This document shows positions 25,862-39,274 of a stretch of 64,000 bases of DNA, piece after piece. The stretch's first letter is position 1. Each line of letters starts with the position of its first letter. Where the stretch lies: the NCBI RefSeq assembly GCF_014898055.3, contig NW_023602073.1:81882678-81946677 (forward strand), read 5' to 3'. The DNA comes from Talpa occidentalis (lineage: Eukaryota; Chordata; Mammalia; Eulipotyphla; Talpidae). The notes under the pieces were generated by a model. That model searched no databases and was not told the DNA's origin. It was given only the letters and a program-made list of their open reading frames with translations. A program made the translations under genes and the position numbers.

Positions 25862-26235
25862 AAGTGGAAAAAAAAAAAAGCCAGAATAGGTAGATCTTGA
25901 GGTTATTCTAACCATAGTAAGTCAGAAAGACAGCTCCCAGATGGTTACATTCATCTGTGGAATATAAAAAACCACAGAAAACAAACTGACAAAATACAAC
26001 AAAAAATAATTATTGGACTCTGTGAAGAATACACTGGTTACTAGAGGGACTTGGGGAGGAGGGAAGAGCAGTTAGAGGAGGGAAGGTGATGGATTTTGGC
26101 AGTGGAGTTTTGGTGGAGGATAAGTGAAGTGTGCACATATGGAGGAGTGAAATTGTACTCCCAAAAAGTATACAATTGTGTCAACAACTGATAAATCCAC
26201 AAAATTGGGGGAAAATAAGATAATATGTAGAAAAA
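25862..26235 (+). mobile_element. L1 3' end fragment, sense
   Basis: Contains the ORF2 end/3'UTR layout: aagtcagaaagacagctccc, ggttacattcatctgtggaa, a G-rich 3'UTR tract (ggagggaagagcagttagag) and an A-rich end. Moderately diverged; no intact coding sequence. Confidence 0.75.
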
Positions 26236-26239
26236 TCAA

Positions 26240-27050
26240 GCATAGATAAGTAAGGATGATTTGCCTAGGGAAAGAATGTCATTAGAAACTTTTCTGACAA
26301 GTCTCATTCTTAATCATTCTTTTTATTTTTTTGTGATTCTTGACACCTTTCAGAACCCTATCCTTCATTTCTAAACCTTGTATTTCCCACATCTTTTTAA
26401 TATTCACTTAAACTCTCATCTGATTTGTCTCTTTCCTCCTCTGATCCTTTGCTTTAATAGTCTCCCCTTCTACTTTTCCATCCTACTTTTTTCCCCCAAT
26501 TAATTTCAGAGCATCTTGCTTCCTACTCTTAAATGCTCATTCTTGACAGCCGTGTGGGAGCCCCAATTTACAAAGAAGATGCTATTTACCTGTCCTTTTT
26601 TTTAATTGTCATGTCACCAAAAGCCATGTGTGCCAGACATCCCAGGTGCAGCGAGACCAGACTGTCAGGTGAAGCTAGGAGGAGGGGCACCACCACGGAA
26701 CCAGGGGAGGCTGCCAAACCAGCTCTGGATTCAAACAGGAAATGCAGCTGAGCTGCTGCCACCACAAGTTTAGACCAGGGAGAAACCATGGGGAAATAGA
26801 CTCAAAACTGGAAACTTTCAAAAATAGTGTGTATAGAAGGCCTTTATACTTAAATACACCATGGAACGCATCTAAGCCTTGATTTGAGAACAGTCTGTTC
26901 TATTTTTTTTTTCCTTTTAAAGAGGTAGTTCCTGTAAAATCTTTACATTGTGTTTGGGAATTACTATATCATACTTATATTGTTAAATATAGAATATGGT
27001 GGTAACCAACTATGTTAGTCTTTCTGATGTGGTGAAATGTTAATATGACT
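26240..27050. other. Unassigned intron sequence with a GC-richer island
   Basis: The 26620-26780 part (cagacatcccaggtgcagcg, gaggaggggcaccaccacgg) is GC-richer than the rest and may be an old LTR or DNA-element remnant. I cannot assign it. Confidence 0.5.
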
Positions 27051-27062
27051 GACACATTGGTG

Positions 27063-27413
27063 ATTTTTTTTTTAACTTGGTAAATTTTTTTAAATTTTAT
27101 TTTACTTTATTTTTGCATCATTTTTCATTTTTGCACAATGTATGCATTTTCATCTTGGTTATATTCCCCATACAATTCCCACCCCCATTATTTTGACCCT
27201 CCTCCCCTCCCCCCCCACCCCATAGTGTGTCTCTGGTTTATAGTTTCTTGTTGATTTTCTCTGACCTTATATTTGTGCAAACTCCTATAGTGCATGAGGT
27301 TCTGTAGAGTCTGTTAAACAATTTCAAATGAATATCCCTTTCAAATTTGCAGCTCTGGGTATCCTATGCTCATATGTTTGTATTTTTGCTATGTGTCATT
27401 TTTTTATGAGGGG
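27063..27413 (-). mobile_element. L1 3'UTR fragment, antisense
   Basis: Poly-T/A-rich start, then the complement of the same 3'UTR seen near 46.05 kb (gcacaatgtatgcattttca, cttggttatattccccatac, then a C-rich run at 27190-27222). Flanked by acattggtg at 27054-27062 and 27414-27422, a 9-bp possible target-site duplication. Confidence 0.82.
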
Positions 27414-27824
27414 ACATTGGTGTGTTCATAATATATGAATATTTTAAGTTCTAAAGAAAAATGGACAGCCGATAGAAGGCTCAAGGTTCTTTTTGAGAGA
27501 GACTAGGAGACAGACAGTGAGAAAGAGTGTGTGTTTTACCCCTCTGCTTCAATGTCACGCTGCTTGTTTTGGCTTTGTTTGGTTTCTGAGCTTACTCTGC
27601 ATTTGCTTTCACACTTCTATGCAGTGTCTTCGAAGTTGAGAAAGGGGTAGCAAGATCCCTCCAGTCCCCATCTGAACTGAGGTTTCCTCTGAGTTGAGGG
27701 GACAATCGGAAAACTTTTAACATACATTCTATATTAAAGCAACATAATTTACATCAGTGTTCAATGTCATTTCTCAGGGAAGTAACTGTGGGCTCAGGAA
27801 AGAAAAATGGAGTCTGTTGTGTAG

Positions 27825-28030
27825 CAGGCATCAAGGCAGGTGCCTTCACAAGTGTTGACTTATTGAAACTTCACAATAACCCAGTGATGGTGTAACTGTC
27901 CTTGTTTTTTTCTGCTCTTGAGAAACTGAGGCTCAATAAAGTCAAGGTCACAGATATAATAAATGATAGTCAAGATTTAAACATACCTGCCCTGAACTCC
28001 CAATCCTATACTCTCTTTCATTGTACATGC
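27825..28030 (-). mobile_element. MIR SINE, antisense
   Basis: caggtgccttcacaagtgtt, cttcacaataacccagtgat, gagaaactgaggctcaataa and gtcaaggtcacagatataat are MIR read in reverse. Confidence 0.87.
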
Positions 28031-29089
28031 CTCTTTAAAAAAAAAATACACATGAACTTACCTGAATTTCTCCTCAAATAAACCCTATTGGTTTTTTGGA
28101 TCAAAGTAATTTGTGTTATTGTCTAAATTTCTATTTAAATCTTTTCTATTGAGAAAATCCAGTTAATATACACTATCTGTAAGAACCTTAATAGCAGTAA
28201 TTCTTGTTCAGGGAAGGTTACTTGAAAATATATAGGTGCTTTGAGAAAACTGCCTTTTAAAAAAAGGTGACATTTTGAATTCTTAGTGTGTCTTGCTGTT
28301 TGGGTGGCTGACACTGGCAGTAACAATAAAACTTGGTTTCTGAGAGTATCTTTTATATTGCAGTCGAAATAGTTTTCTTGCCTTCTAGTTCATTCTTATC
28401 ATCCTCTAGCAACAGAAATAAAATTTCACTCAGATCTTTTAACATAGTTAGATCCTGATAGATTGGTTTAAGGTTCAACAATCCAATGGAAATTCTTGCA
28501 GATATGTCTCCCCAAGGGAGTCATTAGCTTAAACGCTGATGTACTTTCTAAGCAAGTATTTGGTTTTAGTTTTCCCAGTGTAGTTGTTTATTTATGTTTT
28601 AATTAAAGACCTTACCTTTAGGTCTGCTGCTGAATTTCTATTGATTATAATGGTATCTTCATACATGGAATCATTAAAAAAAATTCTATCAAGTAAGATC
28701 ACTTTACATGTCAAGGTTGCATTATTGGCACAAGCAGAGCCAACTCTTATTCAAGGAACACAGCCCCCATGTAATCCATCCTTATTTCTCCATGATGTCC
28801 CATTTGTATGTGTGCCCCCTGTCCCTCAAAACTGAAATGTATCCTCTTCTATTCTCTTTGTGGTCTTTTTTCATTCAAAAAACAAACAAAAAAGGCAATT
28901 AGCTAATGAAATACTAAAATAATTTGTGAGGGGGGTCCATTTCCTAAGGCTTTCACGAGTAACACAAGAATATTTCAGATGGAACCTCCAGAGACAGATT
29001 CTAGTCTTCTACCAAAGAGAATAGCACAAATGGACTGAATTTTAAACCAGTCACAAAGGAGGTAGACAACACAGCATGGAATAAAGAGA

Positions 29090-29960
29090 TAATTTTAGAG
29101 TGTTGGAACCTTGATCTCCCTCAAATATCACACCTCTGAGAAAGCCAAGTGAGTAATTCCTCCATATAGTAGAGACCCGGTAAGTATGTGCAGATCCCAA
29201 TTCCAGTTCATGGGGGAAGGGGTTCCCCTACCAACAAGCAATTCTTGAAATACCATCTGTATATCTTACCATATAACTCAATTCTGACATCTACCTAGAG
29301 TAGATAATGAACTCTCACAGTCTAGTGCTGTGTTAGCATGAACTCTCACAGTCTAGTGCTGTGTCCCACAAGACTGCTGCCACTCCAGATACCAATCCCA
29401 AGTCCAAGTTGCCACCTCTTCTTCTAACAGATGGGCTATAAATAAGAAGTTCCCAGCACCCTCTCCTTAAGTTGGATTAATTTGCTAGAGTGACTTACAG
29501 AAGTCAGAAAAACACTTATGTTTACCAGTTTATTAAAGGATATGATAAAGGATACAGATGAACAGCCAGATGAAGAGATACCTAGGACAGGCCTAGGAGG
29601 GTCCTGAGTGAAAGAACTGTCCTGTTGGATTTGGGGTTCAGTAGGATGCTACTGTGTGTGAATGTGCTAACTACACATAGTATAGGAATGAACCCTACAC
29701 TATCAGAATTTTTAAGGAGATTTCATCACATAAACCATTTTGAAGTCTTGTGCTAACCCATTTCCTGTCTGGAGAAGTCAATGGGTTTAGAATTCCAAGC
29801 TTCTAATGATTCCTTGTTCTTTCTGGTGACCAGCCTCCATGCAGGAACCACTCTATCCAGACAAAAGATGTCCATAGTATTCTCATTACTAGGAAATTAT
29901 AAGCATTTTAGGAGTTTTATGCCAGGAACCAGAGGCAGTCACATGGCATATATGTGTGTG
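29090..29960 (+). mobile_element. Solo LTR of an ERVL/MaLR-type endogenous retrovirus (ends approximate)
   Basis: The stretch gctagagtgacttacagaag, aacacttatgtttaccagtt, tattaaaggatatgataaag and gatacagatgaacagccag is a recognised mammalian LTR segment. Further right, tctggtgaccagcctccatg and ttaggagttttatgccagga continue it in the expected order. No retroviral gene sequence lies beside it. The exact ends and subfamily need a repeat search. It carries a local 31-base tandem duplication. Confidence 0.65.
29307..29364 (+). repeat. Tandem duplication, 31-base period
   Basis: A 27-base segment starting atgaactctcacagtctagt and ending gctgtgt occurs at 29307-29333 and again, identically, at 29338-29364, separated by tagc. 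It lies in the LTR. Confidence 0.95.
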
Positions 29961-30012
29961 TGTATATATATAATGCATGTATCTGTACACATGTATGTAT
30001 AGATACATATGA
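29950..30012 (+). repeat. TG/TA-rich simple sequence
   Basis: tatgtgtgtgtgtatatata followed by degenerate atgtatg units, at the right edge of the LTR. Confidence 0.85.
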
Positions 30013-32010
30013 TATACTGGGAAAGTGTTTGGTTTTATAATTAGATCTTTATTTTCTCTATCTCATAGCCCTTAACACAACTGGAAAAGATGTGAAAATC
30101 TATAAAGTCCCAGTTTTTCAAAATAACTAAAATCCCTTTTTAGCGTTTAATGGAATTCTGACTTAAATAAAGGAGGAAAGGTTTTTTGTCATTGCCTCTC
30201 ACCCTTCATGATTTAATAAGAATAGATTTTATTTCAGACCTCTTAGTTCTGCCCAGACTTTCCTTTGCAGTCACATCTCTTTCATTTGCAGCCCACTCAA
30301 TTATACCTGTTTTATGCCTCATTGACCCTTACAGATTGTAGCACCAAAGAGAGATTTAGTTAGGGTGTGCAGAGATGACATGGAAGGCCCAGGGCATTTG
30401 ATCTGCAGCAAAGGAAGGAGTGCTTTCCTTCTCCATAAACACCCTCAGCCACGCAGCTATATGCTCTGTACAGAGGGGCCTCACCACCCGCGACAGGAAA
30501 GCAGGTTCTGACTTTCAGTCCTGCTTTTGCCATCCTGTCCATCACTGACTAATTGCATTGCATCTAGTAGCATCTCACTTGCTAACATGTCTCACTTTCG
30601 GCACCTGAGATGTGTGAGTGTGCATGGCACAGGCATGGAGAGTTTTGGGGAGTGCGTGTGGCCCCTAAGTTGTGAAGAAATAGACCAGTTAACATTGGAT
30701 TTTCTTAGTGGATTTTCTTTATTTTCACCAGTAAGATGCTCCTTAGTATCAGAATTCTGGCAGGTCTGACCGCTAGTAAACTATTTCAGTTCCAGTTGCT
30801 AAACTCAGGATTGATTGTGCTGAATATTATCAGAATGAAAGGGGAGTGGTGGGGAAGAATTGAGTCATCCTCATCATTAATATAACTGAGTGATTATAGA
30901 CCTTTTCCCTGGAGAAAATCAGACAGTAACCGGCCATTGAAATATAAAATAGAATCCTGAAGAAGCCTGGCACAAGATCTGTGCTTTGTAGCTAAGAATA
31001 GCAAGGTTAATTACAGAAGGGAGTGACAGAAACAGGAAAGCAGCAATCGTAGCAAACAGAAGTTGCTGCAGCGTAGTTCTAAAATAATTAGTAACAAGGG
31101 CTGATGGTAGACTTGTCAAAACATTAACCCTTGAGGGCTGGAGGTGGAAGAGGATGAGAGAAGACCAGGCACATACCTACAGCACCCCAAGCATTGGTCA
31201 CTTGTGTTTCAATTCAAGTTCTTCTTGTACTGCCATGATGAAAGGTAACCACTGACTAACCTGAGTCATATTCTCAATATTTAATTGTACTTGTCAGTAT
31301 ATGACAAATGTTTCCTCAATTCAAAATATATGATGTTCAAACTTATGCAATTCTGTCTTATTGTTATTCTTTGATGAGCATTAAATGCTAGAATAAAAGT
31401 AGAGATTTCATTTCAAGTAAGTAAACAAATTTCAGAGTAAAAGTCCAAACAAACCCTAGTTAATGAATTTTAAAGCCATGTGGGTGTATTATTTATAATA
31501 GTGCTCCAGACAATATCTTGTGAAACTGCTTAAAGCAATAATATGATCATTTAAAATTTAAATTACACATGAAAATATATAAAATCAGTAATAATAAGGT
31601 TGACCTTTACAGAAGTAAATTTTCTAAACAGCCAATATTTTTTATCTAATGATAGTTCTAGGCCAAAGTTTATTAACTTTATCAGAGTGATACCTGATAT
31701 TCCATTTATGTTCCACTTTCACTTTTAGTCATATCTGTTGTACAGACAGAAGAATTTTGACTCAAGCATTAAGATTAGCAGTGAGGCATAAAATATTTAA
31801 AAATGGAAATGGAATTCTAAAGGAAGCGTTGTCATCCTCTCTCTCATGTTTCTTGGATTAATTTTTATGAGAATGTCTTCATTTGCTTTGCTGGAAAATA
31901 GAAATGAGTGCTATTTTAGCCCCGTGGGCATGTGATTTCCTTCACGTAATCTTCAGAATTCTATTCATGCCTATTTCATTATGATTGGTGTGATTATTTT
32001 TATCATAGCT
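29965..32010. other. Unassigned intron sequence
   Basis: Repeat-poor. The 30360-30660 part has higher GC and short frames on both strands, none with a recognised family. Confidence 0.65.
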
Positions 32011-32014
32011 ATTA

Positions 32015-32250
32015 AGTATTATTTGAGCATCTACTAGATGACAGACATATGCTAGAGTATTTACATACATGAGTTATAATTTTTGTATAGGTTGGTATTA
32101 TTATCCCTATTTAAAAGAGGAGAGAACTAAAGTGCAGGAACTTATGTATTTTGCTGAAAAATACACAATCACCATTAATAAATAGCAGAATTAAGATTCA
32201 AATGTACAAATCTATAGTTTTCCCAAAGGACCCTGATGCTTCTTATTTAG
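32015..32250 (-). mobile_element. MIR SINE, antisense
   Basis: tgagcatctactagatgaca, gtattattatccctatttaa, aagaggagagaactaaagtg and aatagcagaattaagattca follow MIR in reverse. Confidence 0.85.
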
Positions 32251-35200
32251 ATTTTTCTTAGTTGTGAATAGCAACTCTCAACACTATTAGCATTGGCTGA
32301 ATTTATTATTAATATTTCCTATTTCCTTAATCTGAAGCCCAGTTTATAGATGCTGCCCAACCTTATATGTACTGTGACTTCTTCAAAGAAGTAAGCATGC
32401 AGCAGTTCCTAACCTATGGCACACGTCGTATAGAGATAGTGGATGAAATATTATTATTAACAAGTATAGTGGCAGACTTCATATTGACCTCCACCTCCAC
32501 CTCACCAATCCTCCTTTTGTTACTTAGAAAACAAATTACAAGTAAGAACAAAGAAAAAGGTATAGTATGTATTCATTGCTTTTGGAGACTTTCTGAAGAT
32601 CAAACAGTCTACAACAGAATGCTTTGATCGATTTATTTGCTTTGCATGTCTGCTCTTATTTCCATTCCTCACTCATTTTGCTGCTTTGGTCTGCCTCAGA
32701 CCCTAGGGAACTCTTATTTGTCACTCTATTGCCATCTTACTTTGAAGCAGGCTTTGCAAGTGGAATTCTCTGCAAGAGAACTGGAGGGCAGAGGTAGTGA
32801 GAAATTGGGATATTTCTATGTTTCTACGGTGTCTGGATCTCCTCTGTGATCCTGCTTCCTTTTGGAGTTGCCCTTCCTCTCCTAATCTACTTCCTACCTT
32901 GCAAGCCCACCAGGAATCTAGCTCCTGCTGGATGTCTCCAGCAGCTTGACCATCACAGGTGTGTCCCAAGATTTGCAGAACCCAAGGCAAGGGTTCAAAA
33001 AGAGGCCCACTCATCTATATTTAAGAAGTAGTCAAATACTAACTTTTAAATATTTCCAATTTGTTTCTATTTTCACAAATGCATCTTCATGACTTTTTTT
33101 AATCACTTGCTTAGAAATCCACAGCATAAATATCCACTTTCTCCCATCCAAGTACTAACCTGTTTGTGTCCCAGATCAGATGAGAACTGTACAGATGTAG
33201 CCAATACCCACTTCCTCTTATTAATTAGGGTGGGTTTTTACTTTCCACACCCAAGGTTTGGCTACTCATCCAACTATTAGTCCTTCCTCTTTGTTGCTGT
33301 CTAGGATCTGGGAGAATGCTATGGTTGGAGACATGAAGATATTTCATCTTACTCCAGCCAGTCCAAACCAAGAATTCACTGCCACCTAGTTACTTGAAAC
33401 CCCAACCTAGTTGGTACTAACCCTTTAAGCTCTTAAAAGAAACCTGCTGGAAGGCCAGGTTTAATTTAGAACTCTCTGAGTTTTAGGCCTCAAATTTGCA
33501 GCCCACCCATGTTGTCTTTTCCTCTTGGTTTCTTTCCACCCTGTAAAGAGCTTTGAATGCACTCACTTGGACACTCTAGACCTTACCTAAACCCAGTCCA
33601 CCACTACCATCCTCTCTTTTGCAAATAGCCACCTCCTGGTGGCTGTCTCTTGCCTCTAGGAATCTGTGCTACCCAAGGGAGGAGAGACCCAGAGAAAAGG
33701 CCCATTCAGGCTCTGGAGACAGGTTTGTCCATTTGGGTAGGAAAACCAAGAACCTGTTTCCCAGGAGCGTTGTCTGGAAGGGATAGGGCATGGGATCTGA
33801 GTATGCATTTCTTTTGATTCAGAGGTTTCTTTTTTCTATAGAACAGAACTTGGCAGGGAAAGAACAGAGTGGATCCCTGTAAAGTATGGACTCCAAAGCA
33901 GGATTTCACCTTCCCCAGGTCTAAGGGGACTAATAATTTTGAGGATCCCCTGATGATGGTGTTGGCATACTTATCCCATTACTAATCTCTAAGTTAAATA
34001 ATGATTTGCTGCTTGTCTTCTTGGTTCTGTTCTCTGTTTAACCAGTTTCCTCTATTAGATTCTGTCTGCTTAAAGCACCAAGGAAGATTTCTGTTTTCTG
34101 AATGCACATTGACTTAATTTGTTTAAAAACTTTAAAAGCATTAAATTGTAGTGATATTTTCTGTACACAGTTAGGGATTCTATGCATTTGTATGAACTAA
34201 AAGAATAATTTCCATTACAAAGATAGATTTGTATAAAATGTTTGCAGAAAATCTAAATCTTTTTCTAACACATGTACATTTCATAAGTCATCTTTCAAAG
34301 ATGATATATATTTAGCTGTACCTAAATTTGCATGTGGAATTACAAGGTAAATAGGACAGATGGAGAAAAATAGAAGTGGAATATTTCAACTTGCCAGGCA
34401 GAGGGGCAAGAAAGTGGGAGTGATTCAACTAAATGTTGTCTCTTACCTAATATAGAGCCTTTGATGGCAAGCTGCAGCCTCTGGGTTCTCTACAACCCGC
34501 TCCAACACTTCCCACATTGGATCTTTTTCACGTGTCAGTCTACTAGGGCAGTGCACTGCTAGCTCTTAAAATAAGACTTACACATATGGCACTTATATAA
34601 TGAAGATAAAACCCATGCAGTATGACTTGAAAAATTCACATTTGGTCTCTTGATAACACTTGAAGGAGATACTGCCTGGGTTATATAACAGTTCAGTTCC
34701 TAGGTTAGTTGTTGTTTTTCCTGGAAGGCACAAGAATTTGACATACATCTGATTTCCGATTTTTGTCCTTTCCAACCAACAAAAAAGATTTTGTGATTTA
34801 ATATTTTTTTTTAATTTCAGTGCTAAACCTTGTATATCACCTTGTCACATCATCACTGAAAACATAATGACTGAGCAAAATGAAGGCTATATCTGTGATG
34901 TTCTATCACCCCTGCTTCTATGCCTTTGCTTGTAACTCTCTCCCACTGCAGCAAGTCTGCTGTGACTGACCCTGCAGAGGCTGCCAAGATTTGGCAATAG
35001 AGGAGAAAAGGAAAGTAATCAACTTTACTGCCTGATGTTACTAAAAACTGCAGCCAATTTTCAATTACCCATGTTAGTAGATGCAGGTATCTTTGATGTC
35101 AAGATCTAATCTATAAATAACAAAGCAACGACAGAAGCAAAACAACGGAGTTTCATTTGATCAATTGTTGAAGTCTTTTCCAAATTTTTTAGTTAGGATT

Positions 35201-35346
35201 TCTAGGGCAGTCATCAGACTGCCTTTTGGTTGAGAAACAGGAGAAACATACTTGGGTTGGGATGATGGCTAGTGGAGCTGGAATGAGAAATATGACTTTC
35301 GTTATTAGGTAAAAGGGCATCCTGCTCTCTTTCCCTTCCACCCAAA

Positions 35347-35370
35347 CCCCCCCCACACACACACACACAA
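35347..35370 (+). repeat. C-tract followed by (CA)n
   Basis: A run of C then cacacacacacacaca, within unique intron. Confidence 0.95.
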
Positions 35371-37568
35371 ATCACATCCAGATTGAGCTTTCTCCCCAGA
35401 TAAAGCAGGAAGAGCAGCTGGAGAACCTGAGGCTTCTTACCACATTGCCAAACAATCTAGTATATCGAGAACAGAGTAAGCAGTCTACCCCAAAGGCATT
35501 AAAAAAAAGGTTATACACATAAGAATGATCGTTTTTTAACATCTTAAACCTACACAAAACAGGGCGGAGGGCATGAGAGGCAACCGCAGGTGTTACTATA
35601 ATATTCCTTCATCCTTGGAGAAGATGCTCCTTCATGCAAGCACCAGAGCAGGAAACATCCCCCTAACACTCACACTAGAAATATTAAAGATGTGAAACAG
35701 TCTACCTTTACTTTTGACAGGAGTGATGCCATTCCCAGTGGAATCAAAAAAGAAAATAAAATAACCTGAAAACCATATACTCAACCATAAAGTTATGAAA
35801 CATTGATTGTTTGTGTTGATCGTTCTCTTCCAAATGCTGACATAGCCCTTTGTTTTGGGGACCAAAATAGAATATATCTATGAATCAGAAATCCTGCTAG
35901 CATCTGGAAGGAGGATGTGTGAATATATTTCCTACTTAGTGGACTAGTAGCATCAAACTTGTACCTGTAGGATGGTTTATAGTATCTGTCATCTAAGTTG
36001 AGAAGTTGCATTATCCTCATAGCTTCTGTTGAGATTTATACATAACAAATTGCACATTGTTGGTGACTACCACCAGACATGGGACATTCTGTCATAATAT
36101 CTATTTTAGCAAAGTTGAACAATGTCCAAAGGGAGATAAGTTTATTATTGGTAATAGCTCTGATAAGTACAATCTACAGAATTGCACTATAAATTTCAAG
36201 GATTTAAGTAGACTCAATGAGGCTAATCATTATGGATGATTGTTTCATATAAGTTACTAACAAGATTCAGCAATCTTTCTACCTCATCATTATTTATTCA
36301 TTTTATCTTTGCTGCTTATCCCACTTCTACCATCTCCCATATGTACATTTTGTGGCATGGCAATATACTGCAAGTACTAATAGGAGTTGATGTCTTCTTA
36401 GAATAGAGTCCTCACCTGTCAGGATTATGAAGTAGAGTATCTTTCAACTCAAGTAATGTTTTAGCACAGGAGACCATGAAAACATATTATCAAAAAGTTA
36501 TTCCATATAAAGCAAATAGTCATGTTCTCGCTTGAGTTCTTCAGAAACAGATGGTCATTCTCTAGTAATAAAAATAATTCTCCTTACTTACCAAGCATCT
36601 ATTTCAAAATATATTCACTTGAATTATGTCACGGCATCCTGGTACCGTTCCTAGGAGGAAGATGGAAATCAATACAGGGTATCCTCTGGAGCCCTCGGCA
36701 GAAAAGTCTGAACTTAATCTCTGAAATTGTCATCACCTTCAAGGGCATCTCATGTCTCTTTAGACTCCGTGCTAGGATTATAACTGATATGCTTACAGAC
36801 ATTGTTTTCTGTGTGAAAATTGGTTGCTGTCTTTTAAAAAGGTGTTCTGAGAGTGTCAAGTGCATGTCAGTGGTAAAATCAGAGTTTGATTGTATCATCA
36901 GTATATATTCTAGACTTCTCACATTGAAGTCAGCCTGACTCCCATCCTCCTCAGATGTTCACTCAGGAATAAACACAGTCTTATTGACATGCAGCTGCAA
37001 AAATGGAATCATCAGTGGAAACTACAAGGGTTGGGGCAGCAATCCTTAACACTTAGGGTTTGTGGTGTTGGTGAGAGTGAAAACGCTGGCTCTCTCCAAT
37101 AGATTTAATTTGTCAATGTATCATGTCCGCAGAATGGATATAAACCAGCCCCATAAACACTAAGGAAATTCCACCCTGGAAATTACTTCCTGCTAACCAT
37201 TAATTCACACTACAGCCATTTAGAAAAGCTTAAGGAAATTTCTACTTTAAGGAAGCCCTTTGAGGATGCATTTTGACATTAAGCTACCTGAGATACCTTC
37301 ACTTCCTGTCATTAAGATATGAGGAAGACAAAGGAGACCTCTGAACTTTTCTCCCCCAGCAATTAGGCGCTCCAGCTGATGTGGAAGGAGGGGAAACTCC
37401 CCCCACCCCAGGCCTTAAATGAAAGACGACCAAAATATTTAAAAGGTGGATCATAAGTCATATAAGATGAACTTCAGAATGAGGAGTATCAGTCATTAAT
37501 TAGGAGTGCCTTAACATAATTTAGCAAATGAACACTAAAGAGGAACGCTTTTGAGTTGTACCAAAGTA

Positions 37569-37691
37569 GATCAAGTTCTTTATACTTTTAGTTTTTTTAT
37601 GATGTACATTTTTAACAAGAAAATTACATAAATTCCTGCCATTAGTTTTTTTTTTTTTTCCTTGCATGGAAAGAGTATAAAGAACTTGATC
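37569..37691. repeat. Perfect 18-bp inverted repeat with 87-base spacer
   Basis: gatcaagttctttatact at 37569-37586 and its exact reverse complement agtataaagaacttgatc at 37674-37691. The spacer includes a T-tract (37645-37660). No known transposon terminal repeat was recognised. Confidence 0.93.
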
Positions 37692-39007
37692 GTAACCTAT
37701 AGAAAGTACATGATTTGAACTCCAGTTTCTCCACTTACTAAATGTATTTACTTTTGTTACTTCACTGGTGTTCTCACAACATTCAGGAGTTATTGTGAAC
37801 CCAATGAAACCAAACATATAGGCGGCGGGGGCACAAGTTGATCCCCGTGGTGAAAGGCAAATGGCACTGGATGCTTGTTAAAAATGTCAAGGAGGACTTA
37901 GTATAATAGGGGGAAAATATGATTGCAATACGGCAGACCGTGAACCCCACTCTGCTGAAATGAAGGGCAAGGGACTATTAAAACCATTGGGATCTGCTAG
38001 AGAAAAGAACTGGAGGACTGCACGGGGGAGGCTGTTAAATGTGATCAGGCTATGAGTGTTTGCTCATTGCTGTTCATCAAAGTTAAGCTCCCACCTCCTT
38101 GCAGACTGGCAGGGAGGGAACCTGTCTTTTTGATGATTACATTTCAAAGCTAAGATTCAGTTCCTTGAGACATTCCTGGAGAGTAAAAGATTTATACCTC
38201 AAAGGCAGGCATAAAAAGTTTATAATTCCAAGTTTTCTTAAAAAAACATTCTAAGGAAAGGGAAGTGGGACTTTCAGTCAGGAAGAAGTCTAAAGTTCCT
38301 CACACTCAGGGAAATAGGAGCTGCTTCTTCACTGTCCTCCTCAAGTCCTGTGATCCCTGATATTCGACATAACTTCCTTTTCACAAAGTTTGGGCTGCTA
38401 TTCAGTTCCTCTCATATAATCTGATCCTTAGCTTTGTTTTTTATGTTTTGGTTTATTGTTTTTGCTTATTTTCTTTCTAGGTTTTGTCTCCTCTCTTACC
38501 CAACTAACAGACAATGTTTTTTTAAATTCTTTATAAAACTGACCAATCTCTAGTGGAATATTTGTTTAATGGTAGATTTGGGGACAATAGTTTTTATTTT
38601 TCAAGAGTTAGGGATTTGGTTTAGTCACAAGATAGGATCCTATCATTAATAATAATTATCTATAAATTCAAATTCTTCCTTGAAAGATATTTTCCTTGAC
38701 CTCATCGCGCTTCCTTCATTCTATATATAACCATTCTCAGAGCTGGGACTCTATAATTGGCCCACCTTAGATTTTTGCTACTGCTGATATTTCTTTGTTT
38801 TTTTTTTCTTTCGGTAGTATGACTAATCAAAAATTCAAATCATGAATTTAAAGAAAAGGAGTTTTTACACTTATTTTCTAATTCACAAATTGAAACAAAT
38901 TTTTGCTATTCTTGGTTTATAACTGAACAGCATGACACCTTAAGAAAGCATTTTAATCCTTGAATTATCAATGCAATGGGATTTCTCCTCAAAATTATAT
39001 TGAGTCA

Positions 39008-39274
39008 GGGCCTCCCCTGGTGGAGCAGGCGGTTGAATACAGCACTGTGAAGCTGTCTGTCTGTAGCCTCTGCGGTGCGGGTTCAATCCTAGCCTCCGGG
39101 GAGATACCCACATGGCGAGGCAGACCTCTCCTGTCTCACCCACTGCTCCCCTCAGCAGTGTGTTTCGGTCAGTCTCCCTGTTCTGTTCCCTGCTCTGTCT
39201 CTGGTGTCTCTCACCCTCCCACACATCTGGCCTGTACCCTGGTTCTTGTATGCATAAATAAATAAATCTTGAAA
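39008..39274 (+). mobile_element. tRNA-derived SINE, subfamily B
   Basis: Full-length forward copy: gggcctcccctggtggagca head, gcgggttcaatcctagcct B-box region, tcagtctccctgttctgtt, tail aaataaataaatcttgaaaa. Target-site duplication of about 17 bp with two mismatches (aaaattatattgagtca / aaaattatatgcagtca) at 38991-39007 and 39275-39291. Confidence 0.92.

Larger units (their letters stand above)
32255..38985. other. Repeat-poor unique intron block
   Basis: About 6.7 kb without any young SINE or L1, the longest such block upstream of the exons. 33300-33960 is GC-richer, and 36522-36938 is open on both strands (138 codons + / 97 codons -), but no domain or splice context supports coding. Only simple repeats and the 18-bp inverted repeat were noted. 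Confidence 0.65.

Noticed and set aside
30360..30770. GC-richer stretch suspected of being a small gene or enhancer
   Set aside because: No coding signature, and conservation cannot be judged from one sequence.
36522..36938. 138-codon + frame overlapped by a 97-codon - frame
   Set aside because: Openness on both strands is a base-composition effect; the peptide shows no family I recognise and no splice sites frame it.
37810..38070. GC-richer stretch suspected of being an endogenous retrovirus piece
   Set aside because: No retroviral protein motif or LTR signature could be read; left unassigned.
38631..38644. 14-bp palindrome gataggatcctatc
   Set aside because: Same reason; no repeat or site family recognised.
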